NCBI RefSeq assembly: GCF_005222225.1
Contig: NZ_CP036536.1
Location: 2,504,001-2,568,000, forward strand
Direction: 5' to 3'
Length of the DNA: 64,000 nucleotides
Source: Salinimonas lutimaris
Lineage (GTDB): Bacteria > Pseudomonadota > Gammaproteobacteria > Enterobacterales > Alteromonadaceae
Every line of letters begins with the position of its first letter. The first letter of the stretch is position 1. Shown piece by piece: positions 48,121 through 56,778 of the stretch. Below the pieces are notes generated by a model. The model saw nothing but the letters and a program-made list of their open reading frames with translations, was not told the DNA's origin and did not search any database. The position numbers and the translations under genes were made by a program.

Positions 48121-48777
48121 TCAGCTCTGGGCGCCGGTACTCATTACCAAATACGTACCCAGCCCCACGGTGAAGGCAAAGCTTCCCCAGATGGCGTGCT
48201 CTATCACCACCAGCGGTGTGGATCGGGTCTGCATGTAACGATAGCCAAACAGAGCCCCGGCCAGCCATGACACCACCACAGCAATCCAGTTGCCATACAC
48301 CAGGTGCGCCAGCCCAAACACAAAGGTGCTCAGACCCCATCGCCAATGTTTAGACGGGATAATTTTTTTGTAGCGATGAAAAAAGAAGGTCCGAAAAATA
48401 ATTTCCTGAGGGATCACCGACACGACCGGGTAAATTAGCAACGTGATTACCCACAGGCCCGGCTGCTCCAGCGGCCAGCGCATAAAAATTTCCGGTTTAA
48501 GCAAATAGACCAGCACCATGGTCATGCACGCCCAGGGAACAAACAGCTTTAGTGTGGCACCCAGATGCTTGCTGAAATCCTGCATGTGCCACAGCCGGAA
48601 TCGTTTAAACTGTTTGTCGGTCAGCAGCAGCGCCAGACAGCCAACACCCATCAATCCAAGAATAGGCATCAGCCAGTCAGCCAGATGTTGAATCCAGTAG
48701 ACCACAGCCAGCGGAAGTAAGAAAAATAACCCGATTAACTCTGCCCAGCGTCTTGTCAGAACCACGCTCTCTACCAA
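48121..48777 (-). CDS. CPBP-family intramembrane metalloprotease (type II CAAX-like)
   Basis: About 218 residues and six transmembrane segments. The family motifs are present: QEIIFRTFFFHRY (EExxxR-type, with Gln in place of the first Glu), FGLAHLVYG (FxxxH) and HAIWGSF (HxxxB). Members cleave or modify membrane substrates; bacterial substrates are mostly unknown. Start is uncertain: TTG 48777 is the first candidate and GTG 48765 is in frame just after it; neither has a strong ribosome binding site. It lies downstream of the S9 gene region and upstream of MscS on the same strand. Confidence 0.78.
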   Translation of the reverse strand: MVESVVLTRRWAELIGLFFLLPLAVVYWIQHLADWLMPILGLMGVGCLALLLTDKQFKRFRLWHMQDFSKHLGATLKLFVPWACMTMVLVYLLKPEIFMRWPLEQPGLWVITLLIYPVVSVIPQEIIFRTFFFHRYKKIIPSKHWRWGLSTFVFGLAHLVYGNWIAVVVSWLAGALFGYRYMQTRSTPLVVIEHAIWGSFAFTVGLGTYLVMSTGAQS

Positions 48778-48863
48778 AAACTTGTGATACTTTGATTACA
48801 TAATAGCCGCACCGTTCAAATATGAATATGCCTGTTATGCACAAGCCTGATTGTTAACCGTTT

Positions 48864-51074
48864 TTAAATTCTCCAAAGTTGGTGTAAAAAGGTTAGCAAG
48901 CGCTGCTGGGCATCAATCTGATGGTCTGCCAGACTCAGACCGTGTGCTTCATCAGCAAAAAGTAAATAATGTCCCGGGACACCCTGCCGGGCCAGCTGTT
49001 CTGCCAGCCTTCGGGTCTGCATTTCGCTTACCTGCGGATCGCGCCCGCCCTGAACCAGCATGACGGGAGTTGAAATATGTTCGGTTTGATACAGCGGCGA
49101 TATTTGCTGCAACTGACTTGCCTGTGTGGCCGGGTCCCCCATTTCATAGCGCATAAAACGGGCATAGTCTGCCATAGATGGTGGAATAGTTTGTAGATAC
49201 TGTAGCCAGTCCACCATGCCGTGAAAGCTCACCGCAGCGGAAAACAGCGTAGTTTGCGTCACGGCTGACAGGCTTAAAAAACCACCATAACCGGTTCCCA
49301 TCACGCCAATCTGCCGGGGGTTAACCCAGTCTTGTCCCGCCAGATACTGCCCTGCTGTAATAATATCCCGGGTGTCCCGCTGGCCGTGCTGCCTGACCGT
49401 ACTATGCTGATAATCGCTGCCATAACCCTCCGAGCCATGGTAATCCACCGCCAGTACAGCAATACCACTGCTCGTTAAGTGCTGTACCTGAGGGTTATAC
49501 TGACGCTGATAATGGCTGTGCAATCCGTCATGCGCCAGCACCATGGCAGGCACAGGTTGCGTTGTATGGCGCGGTTTAAATAACGTGGCCGGAACCTGAC
49601 CCTGAGATGAATCCAGCCAGACCCGGGTACCGCGAATCAGGCTGCCCGGCAATGATTTGCTTGCTGGAACATCTGACATGGTCATAGAAACCATATTCAG
49701 GTGCATGGGCGCAGGCTGATGAGTATCTGAACTGTGGTAAAAATACAGCTGACCTCCATCACGGCTAAATACCGGCGCTGACAAATTACCTGACGGCCAT
49801 GGTGGTTGTGCCAAAAGCTGGCCGTTTTTATTCGTCAGAACAAGCCGGGAGATGCCCTGTTCAATAATTTCAAATACCAGCTTGTCAGGCGAGACCGCCA
49901 TGGCGTTAACCGCACCGTCAAAATTGGTCAGCGGCGCAACATCATGCGTCTGTAAATTAAACCGCCAGGCCTGTGCACTGCGGCTTCTGGCATCACTGAT
50001 AAAAATCAGCTCGCGGCCAACAAAGCCCAGCGGGCTGACATGCCGGTGTTCAGCGGATAGCTTAAGCGGAACCTGTCTGGCCTCAGGATAGGTCAGATCA
50101 GCGATCACAATCCGGCCATCCGGAACGCCTGGATGATACTCGCTGACAGCAAAGCGCCCGTTACCACTTATCCCGCGAATGGTCAGATTGTTGGCATTGT
50201 CATAAATTTTGCTGTGTTGGTAGTTATCAGCCCGATACCGGTAAATCTGCTCAGCGTCATGTCCCGGGCTTATCTGCGCTACATAAAAATACCGGCCGTC
50301 ATTATCCCAGCCTAAAAACCGAGCCTGAATACCGACCCCGGGAGTAATATCCAGAATTTGCCCATCAGGCTGATAAACCAGCAGGTGATTGCCACTGTCC
50401 CGGGCTGAAAAACGCTGTAATAAAATTCTCTCGTCATAAGGAAAGCATGTCACAGCCTCACCCTGCGCATCATCTAGCATGGCAAAGGTTAGTTGTTGTG
50501 AAGAGGGTCGGACAAACACCGGGGCGATGGTATTATCAGTAATTTGTGTGACCAGCACCTGATCCGAGGTATGACAGGCAGACAGCCCGCTTAACCTGCT
50601 ACTTGTAAAATAAGGGGCTGCATCGGTCGCACTTCCCCCGCTTAACGACTGACACCCACTGACAACAACAGCGACAGCAAAAAATATCATCAGGCGGAAT
50701 AAACCTTGTCTGCGCGATGTCTGTCCAGCATCCTCATCAAAGAGTGACTGTCCAGTATCCCTATCACAAAGTGACTGTCCAGCATCCCCACCACAAAGTG
50801 ACTGTCCAGTATCCCCACCACAAAGTGACTGTCCGGCATTCCCCTCCCAAACTGACTGTCCAGTATCCCTACCACAAAGTGACTGTCCAGTATCCCTACC
50901 ACAAAGTGACTGTCCAGCATCCCCACCACAAAGTGACTGTCCAGTATCCCCACCACAAAGTGACTGTCCGGCATTCCCCTCCCAAACTGACTGTCCAGTA
51001 TCCCTACCACAAAGTGACTGTCCGGCACGGCCTTTCAACTTGGCTTTGCAGCAGGTTTGATTTAACTTATACAT
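48864..51074 (-). CDS. S9 prolyl-oligopeptidase-like lipoprotein with repeat-bearing N-terminus and altered nucleophile motif
   Basis: The C-terminal half is an alpha/beta hydrolase of the S9 (POP/acylaminoacyl-peptidase) type following a WD/propeller-like region. The Asp (QGGRDPQVS) and His (ADEAHGLS) of the triad are present, but the nucleophile elbow reads GTGYGG where GxSYGG is expected, so Ser is replaced by Gly and hydrolysis is doubtful. From ATG 51074 the product is 736 residues; residues about 18-119 come from the 27-bp repeat array. A lipoprotein signal (MIFFAVAVVVSGC, lipobox VSGC, Met at 50690) lies at residue 129. If translation starts at 50690 the protein has 608 residues and the array is intergenic. 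AGAGAAACAG before ATG 51074 favours the long form. Confidence 0.78.
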   Translation of the reverse strand: MYKLNQTCCKAKLKGRAGQSLCGRDTGQSVWEGNAGQSLCGGDTGQSLCGGDAGQSLCGRDTGQSLCGRDTGQSVWEGNAGQSLCGGDTGQSLCGGDAGQSLCDRDTGQSLFDEDAGQTSRRQGLFRLMIFFAVAVVVSGCQSLSGGSATDAAPYFTSSRLSGLSACHTSDQVLVTQITDNTIAPVFVRPSSQQLTFAMLDDAQGEAVTCFPYDERILLQRFSARDSGNHLLVYQPDGQILDITPGVGIQARFLGWDNDGRYFYVAQISPGHDAEQIYRYRADNYQHSKIYDNANNLTIRGISGNGRFAVSEYHPGVPDGRIVIADLTYPEARQVPLKLSAEHRHVSPLGFVGRELIFISDARSRSAQAWRFNLQTHDVAPLTNFDGAVNAMAVSPDKLVFEIIEQGISRLVLTNKNGQLLAQPPWPSGNLSAPVFSRDGGQLYFYHSSDTHQPAPMHLNMVSMTMSDVPASKSLPGSLIRGTRVWLDSSQGQVPATLFKPRHTTQPVPAMVLAHDGLHSHYQRQYNPQVQHLTSSGIAVLAVDYHGSEGYGSDYQHSTVRQHGQRDTRDIITAGQYLAGQDWVNPRQIGVMGTGYGGFLSLSAVTQTTLFSAAVSFHGMVDWLQYLQTIPPSMADYARFMRYEMGDPATQASQLQQISPLYQTEHISTPVMLVQGGRDPQVSEMQTRRLAEQLARQGVPGHYLLFADEAHGLSLADHQIDAQQRLLTFLHQLWRI
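50717..51023. repeat. 27-bp minisatellite of GTGACTGTCC motifs, 12 copies, 135-bp higher-order period
   Basis: Plus-strand motif starts: 50717 (two mismatches), 50744, 50771, 50798, 50825, 50852 (C for first G), 50879, 50906, 50933, 50960, 50987 (same C), 51014. The spacing is exactly 27 throughout. Unit variants cycle in a five-unit order, so 50744-50878 and 50879-51013 are near-identical 135-bp blocks. No stop occurs in either strand frame. It lacks spacers, so it is not CRISPR. Confidence 0.92.
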
Positions 51075-51102
51075 CTGTTTCTCTTATATTCAGGTTGCCT
51101 GT

Positions 51103-51921
51103 TTGTCCCAACCGCACAATATTCTTGCGCTGATTGAGCAGCGTTATGCTGAACTTTCCCCATCGGCCAGAACCATTGCCAACTATATACAGCAACATCC
51201 TATTGCGGTGATCAGTTTATCGCTGGCTGAACTGGCTCAGGCCAGCCATACCTCCAAAGCTACTGTCAGTCGTTTTTTCCGTCAGCTGGGCTTCAGCTCT
51301 CATGCGCAAGCAAAAGAGACGCTTTTAGCACTGCGTGCAAACGGGCAACCGGTCGACACACAAGCCGCAGACACAGATTATGTGGAGCAGGAGCTGAATA
51401 ATCTGACCCGGACTTATCAGGCTTTGGATGAAGCCACCCTGCAGCGGGTGGCCAGTCAGTTAGCCAGCGCCAGCCGCATTACTCTTATCGGATTTCGCAA
51501 TGCCTATCCGGCTGCTCTGCATTTTCGCCAGCAACTGAAGCAAATTCGTAGTACGGTGCGTCTGCTTCCGCAACCCGGCCAGACTCTGGGCGAAGATTTA
51601 TGTGATATTGCCGATGATGAAGTCATCGTTTTACTGGGATTTCGCCGGCGAAGCCGCCTGTTCAGTAAAATGGTTGATGCGCTTGAAAAGCAAAATACAA
51701 TTCTTATTACAGACCCTACGGGTCAGATATACCGGCCTAAAGTCACCGAAACCCTGATTTGTCATCTGGGACAGGACGCCCCGTTTGACAGTTACGCTGC
51801 AGCTATGAGTCTGATTTCGATGCTATGTAACCGCGTTTACCGACTCCTGCCTGAGCAATCCGGAACCCGGGCAACCCGCATCTCTGCCATGTACGAGGCC
51901 CTGGACGAACTGGAAAAATAA
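51103..51921 (+). CDS. RpiR/MurR-family transcriptional regulator
   Basis: 272 residues: N-terminal HTH (SPSARTIANYIQQHP, then SLAELAQASHTSKATVSRFFRQLGF), C-terminal SIS-type ligand domain from about residue 130 (ITLIGFRNAYPAALHFRQQLKQI). RpiR proteins sense phosphosugars or related metabolites; some control purine/ureide genes in enterobacteria. Start is TTG 51103 with AGG eight bases upstream. It is divergent from the S9 gene, and its promoter must lie in or next to the repeat array. It precedes the ureide cluster by about 1.2 kb and may control it. Confidence 0.87.
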   Translation: MSQPHNILALIEQRYAELSPSARTIANYIQQHPIAVISLSLAELAQASHTSKATVSRFFRQLGFSSHAQAKETLLALRANGQPVDTQAADTDYVEQELNNLTRTYQALDEATLQRVASQLASASRITLIGFRNAYPAALHFRQQLKQIRSTVRLLPQPGQTLGEDLCDIADDEVIVLLGFRRRSRLFSKMVDALEKQNTILITDPTGQIYRPKVTETLICHLGQDAPFDSYAAAMSLISMLCNRVYRLLPEQSGTRATRISAMYEALDELEK

Positions 51922-52058
51922 TTTTCCGTAAGTTCAGTTGCTTTGTTGGCGCCTCGAATATTAGGCTTTGATTGTTTTTTAAACGAGTGCATGATAACTA
52001 ATCACAAAGGGAGGTTGATTCGTATCTATGAAAATTTTTATCAGTCAGAGGGGATGCC

Positions 52059-52625
52059 ATGGACGCAAAACAGTTAGTGACCGTAGAAGAAGCAGCCAAT
52101 GTTTTGGCATTCTGGTTTGATGAACTGGACAGCACACAATGGTTTAAACAAGATCACGGGCTGGATACCCTGATCCGCTCCCGCTTTGGACAGGTGCACA
52201 GCGCTGCGGCGAATGGCGAGCTATGGCCCTGGCGTGCAACCGCACAAGGACGTCTGGCAGAGATCATTGTTCTGGACCAGTTCTCGCGCAATATCTACCG
52301 TGATACACCTCAGGCGTTTGCCTGCGACACCATGGCGTTAGTTCTGGCGCAGGAAGCAATTAGCGTGCAGGCTGATTTTATGCTGGGCATCGAACAAAAA
52401 TCATTTTTGTATATGCCATTTATGCACAGTGAATCACTGAATGTTCACGATGTGGCCATGGAATTGTTTAATACCGAGGGGCTGGAAAATACCCTCGATT
52501 TTGAGGTGAAACACCGCAACATCATCGTTCGGTTTGGCCGGTATCCGCACCGTAATAAGGTATTGGGCCGCTCAAATACGCCTGAGGAAGCCCGCTTTCT
52601 CGCCCAGCCTGGTTCGTCGTTCTAA
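52059..52625 (+). CDS. DUF924 family protein
   Basis: 188 residues. Characteristic DUF924 segments: FWFDELDSTQWFKQDHGLD, GRLAEIIVLDQFSRNIYRDTP, FLYMPFMHSE and VRFGRYPHRNKVLGRSNTPEE. It is a helical TPR-like cytoplasmic protein; no biochemical role is established to my knowledge. ATG 52059 has AGAGGGG upstream. Stop overlaps that of the convergent gene. Confidence 0.9.
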   Translation: MDAKQLVTVEEAANVLAFWFDELDSTQWFKQDHGLDTLIRSRFGQVHSAAANGELWPWRATAQGRLAEIIVLDQFSRNIYRDTPQAFACDTMALVLAQEAISVQADFMLGIEQKSFLYMPFMHSESLNVHDVAMELFNTEGLENTLDFEVKHRNIIVRFGRYPHRNKVLGRSNTPEEARFLAQPGSSF

Positions 52626-52984
52626 GCTGGCTCGGGCATTATGTCAAACTGCTCAAAAGACAGCGCCTGATTAAAGCAGGCGAGCGCTTCAATATCTTCG
52701 TAGACATCGGACTGCCACGCCTGTTGCCGGAACTTTTCGTACATGGCACGAAAGTCGGTTTCCACTAAATCGTCGTTGTTGAGCATGACTGACGAGAAAT
52801 CCGGTGACTTGATTACAATATACAAATTGAACTGCGCATCTAAAAATACCGAATCCCAAAAATAGCCCTTCTGGTTCATTTCGTTAAACGGCAATTCAGG
52901 CGAGGATTTCATATAAGAAATGAGTTTATCCACCGGTGCCCGGCTCCCTGGCTTGAGCGGTATTTTTATTAATTTTGTCTGCAT
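52622..52984 (-). CDS. Small uncharacterised protein (possible ABM-barrel/DUF6176-like)
   Basis: About 120 residues from ATG 52984 (MQTKLIKIPLKPGSRAP). The open frame extends to 53092, but this ATG starts at a beta-strand-like MQTKLIKIPLKPGS typical of small dimeric alpha/beta barrel proteins. The sequence recalls DUF6176 proteins, without certainty. No signal peptide. It is divergent from the amidase gene with 170 bases between. Confidence 0.5.
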   Translation of the reverse strand: MQTKLIKIPLKPGSRAPVDKLISYMKSSPELPFNEMNQKGYFWDSVFLDAQFNLYIVIKSPDFSSVMLNNDDLVETDFRAMYEKFRQQAWQSDVYEDIEALACFNQALSFEQFDIMPEPA

Positions 52985-53085
52985 AACAGTCTTGCCTGTT
53001 TTTCCATCGTTTTGCTGAGCATACTGTGAATGTTTACGCAAAGGAACCCTCTGTGGATGTGTAATATTATGTAACTTCACTGACT

Positions 53086-53120
53086 GTTTCACTTGACTTA
53101 GACGTGAAACGATTGTTTCA
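53086..53120. promoter_or_regulatory. Candidate operator upstream of the amidase gene
   Basis: TGAAAC (53105-53110) and GTTTCA (53115-53120) form a perfect inverted repeat around GATT. A third half-site, GTTTCAC at 53086-53092, pairs with GTGAAAC at 53104-53110. GAAA-N6-TTTC resembles RpiR-type operators. TTGACT (53093-53098) lies between the half-sites and may be a -35. Confidence 0.5.
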
Positions 53121-53154
53121 TGAATAGTCTCGAATACGCAGCTATAAGCGGACT

Positions 53155-54339
53155 ATGAAAAACAAACGCGTCACATCCCCGTTTGTAGAGGGAACCGAAC
53201 AGGCATTCACCCTGTACCAGGCTGGTACGCAGCAAGCACAACCGCTTAAACACCTGCGACTGGCCGTTAAAGATCTGTTTCATATGCAGGGGTTACCCAC
53301 GTCAGCCGGAAATCCGGACTGGCTGTTAAGTCACCCGGTTGCCGAGACCACGCACTCATCGGTCATTACCCTGTTGCAAGCCGGTGCCCGGTTTGTCGGC
53401 AAAACCATTACCGATGAGCTTGCCTATAGCCTGAATGGTCAAAATGCTCACTACGGCACACCGCAAAATCCGGTTACACCGGACCGCCTGCCCGGCGGCT
53501 CATCATCCGGTTCGGCGGTGGCGGTGGCAGCAGGACTGGCTGATATCGGTCTGGGCACTGACACCGGTGGCTCTATTCGGGTGCCCGCCAGCTATCAGGG
53601 TTTATTTGGCCTACGTCCAACTCACGGTGCGGTGCCCTGCGACAATATGGTTGCACTGGCCCCCTCCTTTGACACCGTGGGCTGGATGACCCGCTCGCTG
53701 TCCGTCATGCGGTCGGTGGCAGAGGTATTGCTCGGAAGCTCTGATTCCAGAGCCCCGTCTTGCGGGGTAGCAATATTGTCTGCCCATATCAATGCGCATC
53801 CGTATACCCATCAGCTTAAGCACACCCTGCGTCAATGGGAGAAAACCGACCTGGCGTTTACCCCGGTGGATGCTATTCCTGCTGACCTGGCTCTGGGTGA
53901 GGCGTTTCGCTATTTGCAGGGTGCGGAAATAGCCCGTGAGCACGGAAGCTGGCTACAACAACAAAAACCGATTATTGCGCCGGATATTCAGGCCCGGCTT
54001 GACTGGTGTATGACCATCACCGCGCAGCAGGAACAACAAGCCCGGCAAACCCGCACACACTGGTGCGAAATTATTTATCCACTGTTGGATAAGTATGAGG
54101 CCTTGATTATACCCACCACACCGGGCCTGGCACCGCGGCTTACCACGCCTGACAGCAGCCTGAGTGCATACCGGCAAACCTTACTGACTTACACCGCCAT
54201 GGCCGGGCTTGCAGGGCTACCGCAACTGCATATACCCTGCCTGACAGAACACGGGGCTCCTTATGGCCTCTCACTCATTGGTGCCAGAAACAGTGAACAA
54301 CAACTGTTACAGCTTGCCCACCAACTAACGGAATCATAA
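53155..54339 (+). CDS. Amidase-signature hydrolase, possible oxalurate/ureide amidase
   Basis: 394 residues, amidase-signature fold with a complete Ser-cisSer-Lys triad: Lys39 in VKDLF, cis-Ser116 in GGSSSGSA and nucleophile Ser140 in GTDTGGSIRVPAS. It is shorter than typical amidases (about 460-480), lacking C-terminal sequence. In Klebsiella the hpx operon holds an amidase (HpxY) next to the GGT-like HpxW; this gene is similarly followed by a GGT homologue five bases downstream. I propose action on a ureide intermediate, but generic amidase activity is equally consistent. Confidence 0.85.
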   Translation: MKNKRVTSPFVEGTEQAFTLYQAGTQQAQPLKHLRLAVKDLFHMQGLPTSAGNPDWLLSHPVAETTHSSVITLLQAGARFVGKTITDELAYSLNGQNAHYGTPQNPVTPDRLPGGSSSGSAVAVAAGLADIGLGTDTGGSIRVPASYQGLFGLRPTHGAVPCDNMVALAPSFDTVGWMTRSLSVMRSVAEVLLGSSDSRAPSCGVAILSAHINAHPYTHQLKHTLRQWEKTDLAFTPVDAIPADLALGEAFRYLQGAEIAREHGSWLQQQKPIIAPDIQARLDWCMTITAQQEQQARQTRTHWCEIIYPLLDKYEALIIPTTPGLAPRLTTPDSSLSAYRQTLLTYTAMAGLAGLPQLHIPCLTEHGAPYGLSLIGARNSEQQLLQLAHQLTES

Positions 54340-54343
54340 AGGC

Positions 54344-55924
54344 ATGGAACAACACCCTACATTTGGCTTTACCGCCCCTCATTACGCAGCATCTCAGGTT
54401 GGCAACACGATTTTAGAACGTGGCGGCACGGCCATTGAAGCCATGGTGGCTGCAGCGGCTTCCATCGCGGTTGAATATCCGCACATGAACGGACTAGGCG
54501 GCGACGGGTTCTGGCTTATCAGCGAGCCGGGCAAAACACCGGTAGCCATTGATGCTGCCGGTGTGGCTGGGTGTCATGCCACGCCGGAATATTATCAGGC
54601 AGAATCAGCCATTCCCTCTCGGGGTCCGCGGGCAGCGCTGACCATGGCCGGCGCAGTGTCTGGCTGGCAAAAAGCTCTAGCGATCAGCAGTCAGTGGCAA
54701 GCGCCCATGGCTTTATCCACCCTACTCGATACAGCCATCAGCCAGGCGCACTGGGGCATTGAAGTCACCCAGAGTCTGAGTGACGCCAGTTTTAAAACCT
54801 TTGAAACGCTGGGCAGTGATCCCGCGTTCAGCCCGTTTTTGATTAAGGGCAAGCCGCTGAAAAAAGGCAAGATTATCAAGCTGACACAGCTGGGTAAAAC
54901 CTTACAACGACTGGCAGATGCTGGCCTGGATGATTTTTACCGTGGGCAGATTGCCGGGCAACTGGCGGCTGATCTACAAGCCGCCGGTTCACCGCTCACG
55001 CTGGACGATTTTCACCAGTATGAAGCTAAAATCATCGAACCGCTTAGCGTGAATACCGCCAGCGGCACCCTGTATAACTTGCCGGCCCCGACGCAGGGGA
55101 TTGCCTCACTGATCATTCTGGCGCTGTATGAACGAGTGAAGCATCAGGTAAATAACGATGCTGACATGGTGCATCTGCTAATTGAATGCACCAAACAGGC
55201 ATTTATACACCGTAACAGGCTGGTGACCGACCCCTCCCGGGTGAGCCAGGATTTATCGGCGCTGCTGACAGATGAGGCGCTTGACGACATGGTCAGCCGG
55301 ATCAGCAATGAACAGGCGCTGCCATGGCCACATGAAGCGAAACCCGGCGACACAATCTGGATGGGCGCCTGCGACAGCGAAGGCCGGATGGTCAGTTATA
55401 TTCAAAGCCTGTACTGGGAATTTGGTAGCGGCGTGGTCAGCCCGTCCACCGGGATTGTGTGGAATAACCGCGGCACCTCATTTTCACTGGAGCCTGGCCA
55501 TCTGCAGGCACTGGCGCCGGGTCTGGCACCCTTTCATACGCTCAACCCGGCTTTTGCCGTGCTTAATGATGGCCGTCGTATCAGCTACGGTACCATGGGT
55601 GGAGAAGGTCAGCCGCAGACTCAGGCGGCCATTTTCAGCCGCTATGTTCATCACCAGCAACCATTACCTAAAGCCATTGCACTGGGGCGCTGGCTGCTGG
55701 GCCGGACCTGGGGCGACCAGAGCCACAACCTCAAAGTGGAACGGGACCTGGATGATTATGTAGGCGATAGCCTGCGCCAGCGTGGCCATGACATGGTCGT
55801 CGTCGATGCATGCAACGAATTGATGGGCCATGCTGGGGCAGTAGTGCGTCACCCGCAGGGCCAGGTGGAAGCCGCCACCGACCCGCGTAGTGATGGCAAA
55901 GCATTTCCCGAATTTTTCTCCTGA
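54344..55924 (+). CDS. Cytoplasmic gamma-glutamyltranspeptidase homologue, oxamate amidohydrolase-like
   Basis: 526 residues, Ntn-hydrolase of the GGT family without a signal peptide. The autocleavage and nucleophile position is Thr337 in GDTIWMGACDSEG. The MNGLGGDGFWL segment near residue 50 and YGTMGGEGQPQTQAAI near 410 are family-typical. Absence of export and the neighbours (amidase, PucG-like aminotransferase, allantoate amidohydrolase) make HpxW, the oxamate amidohydrolase of urate catabolism, the best analogue. True transpeptidase activity cannot be excluded from sequence alone. Confidence 0.83.
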   Translation: MEQHPTFGFTAPHYAASQVGNTILERGGTAIEAMVAAAASIAVEYPHMNGLGGDGFWLISEPGKTPVAIDAAGVAGCHATPEYYQAESAIPSRGPRAALTMAGAVSGWQKALAISSQWQAPMALSTLLDTAISQAHWGIEVTQSLSDASFKTFETLGSDPAFSPFLIKGKPLKKGKIIKLTQLGKTLQRLADAGLDDFYRGQIAGQLAADLQAAGSPLTLDDFHQYEAKIIEPLSVNTASGTLYNLPAPTQGIASLIILALYERVKHQVNNDADMVHLLIECTKQAFIHRNRLVTDPSRVSQDLSALLTDEALDDMVSRISNEQALPWPHEAKPGDTIWMGACDSEGRMVSYIQSLYWEFGSGVVSPSTGIVWNNRGTSFSLEPGHLQALAPGLAPFHTLNPAFAVLNDGRRISYGTMGGEGQPQTQAAIFSRYVHHQQPLPKAIALGRWLLGRTWGDQSHNLKVERDLDDYVGDSLRQRGHDMVVVDACNELMGHAGAVVRHPQGQVEAATDPRSDGKAFPEFFS

Positions 55925-55951
55925 TATTTACAATAAGGACTCCTTACTTTT

Positions 55952-56770
55952 ATGCAATTTATTATGGATAACCTGACCACCATTTTGGCAATGATGGGCA
56001 CCGGTGTTTTTGCTGGCTTACTGGCCGGCTTACTGGGGGTTGGCGGCGGTATTGTTATTGTACCGGTATTGTATTTTCTGTTTCAGGCACTGGGTGTTTC
56101 CGCCCAGACCAGTATGGTGGTGGCCACCGCCACCTCGCTGGCGACCATTGTGCCTACCTCGGTCAGCTCTATCCGGGCACACCATGCAAAGGGTAATGTC
56201 GACTGGTCACTGCTCAAAGCCTGGGCGCTGTTTATTCTGATTGGTGTGCTGATTGGCAGTTTCATGGTTACCCGCATTGATGGTGACTGGCTGACTATCA
56301 TGTTTGGTGTCATTGCCTGTCTGTCGGCCATCAATATGTTTGTTAACAAAAAACCGTCGCTGACCGAACAGCTACCCGGACGACTGGGCCAGAGCACCAT
56401 GGCGACGCTGATTGGGTTATTCAGCTCCATGGTGGGTATTGGTGGAGGCACACTGACGGTCCCTACCCTGACGTTTTGCAACTACCCTGCTCACCGCGCA
56501 GTAGGTACCGCTGCTGCGGTAGGCCTGATTATCTCTTTTCCTGCTGCACTGATGCTGATGGCGGCGGGCCAGCCTCCTGCTGATGCACCGTTTGGCACCG
56601 TGGGACTGGTTAACCTGGTTGGCTTTGCCTGTATTGTACCGCTAACGGTGCTGCTGGCTCCGGTGGGTGCTACGCTGGCATCTCGCCTGAATGCCGCTGT
56701 ACTGAAGAAGATTTTTGCTGTTGTTCTGATTATTACCGGCCTGCGCATGCTTGCCCAGGTTCTGCTGTAG
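55952..56770 (+). CDS. TSUP-family permease (TauE/SafE)
   Basis: 272 residues with eight transmembrane segments in two repeats, each with the family GVGGG motif (GLLGVGGGIVIVPVLYF and MVGIGGGTLTVPTLTF). TSUP proteins move sulfonates, sulfite or organic anions across the inner membrane. Inside this ureide operon it may export or import a pathway anion such as oxalate or allantoate, an inference from location. It is 27 bases after the GGT homologue and nine bases before the aminotransferase gene. Confidence 0.87.
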   Translation: MQFIMDNLTTILAMMGTGVFAGLLAGLLGVGGGIVIVPVLYFLFQALGVSAQTSMVVATATSLATIVPTSVSSIRAHHAKGNVDWSLLKAWALFILIGVLIGSFMVTRIDGDWLTIMFGVIACLSAINMFVNKKPSLTEQLPGRLGQSTMATLIGLFSSMVGIGGGTLTVPTLTFCNYPAHRAVGTAAAVGLIISFPAALMLMAAGQPPADAPFGTVGLVNLVGFACIVPLTVLLAPVGATLASRLNAAVLKKIFAVVLIITGLRMLAQVLL

Positions 56771-56778
56771 GAGAATTT

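Noticed and set aside
50717..51023. CRISPR array
   Set aside because: The units are contiguous with no unique spacers and no cas genes are in the window.
50717..51133. Long plus-strand open frame of Val-Gln-Tyr-Pro/His repeats
   Set aside because: It is the translation of the 27-bp array read on the other strand and runs into the RpiR gene in another frame; no ribosome binding site.
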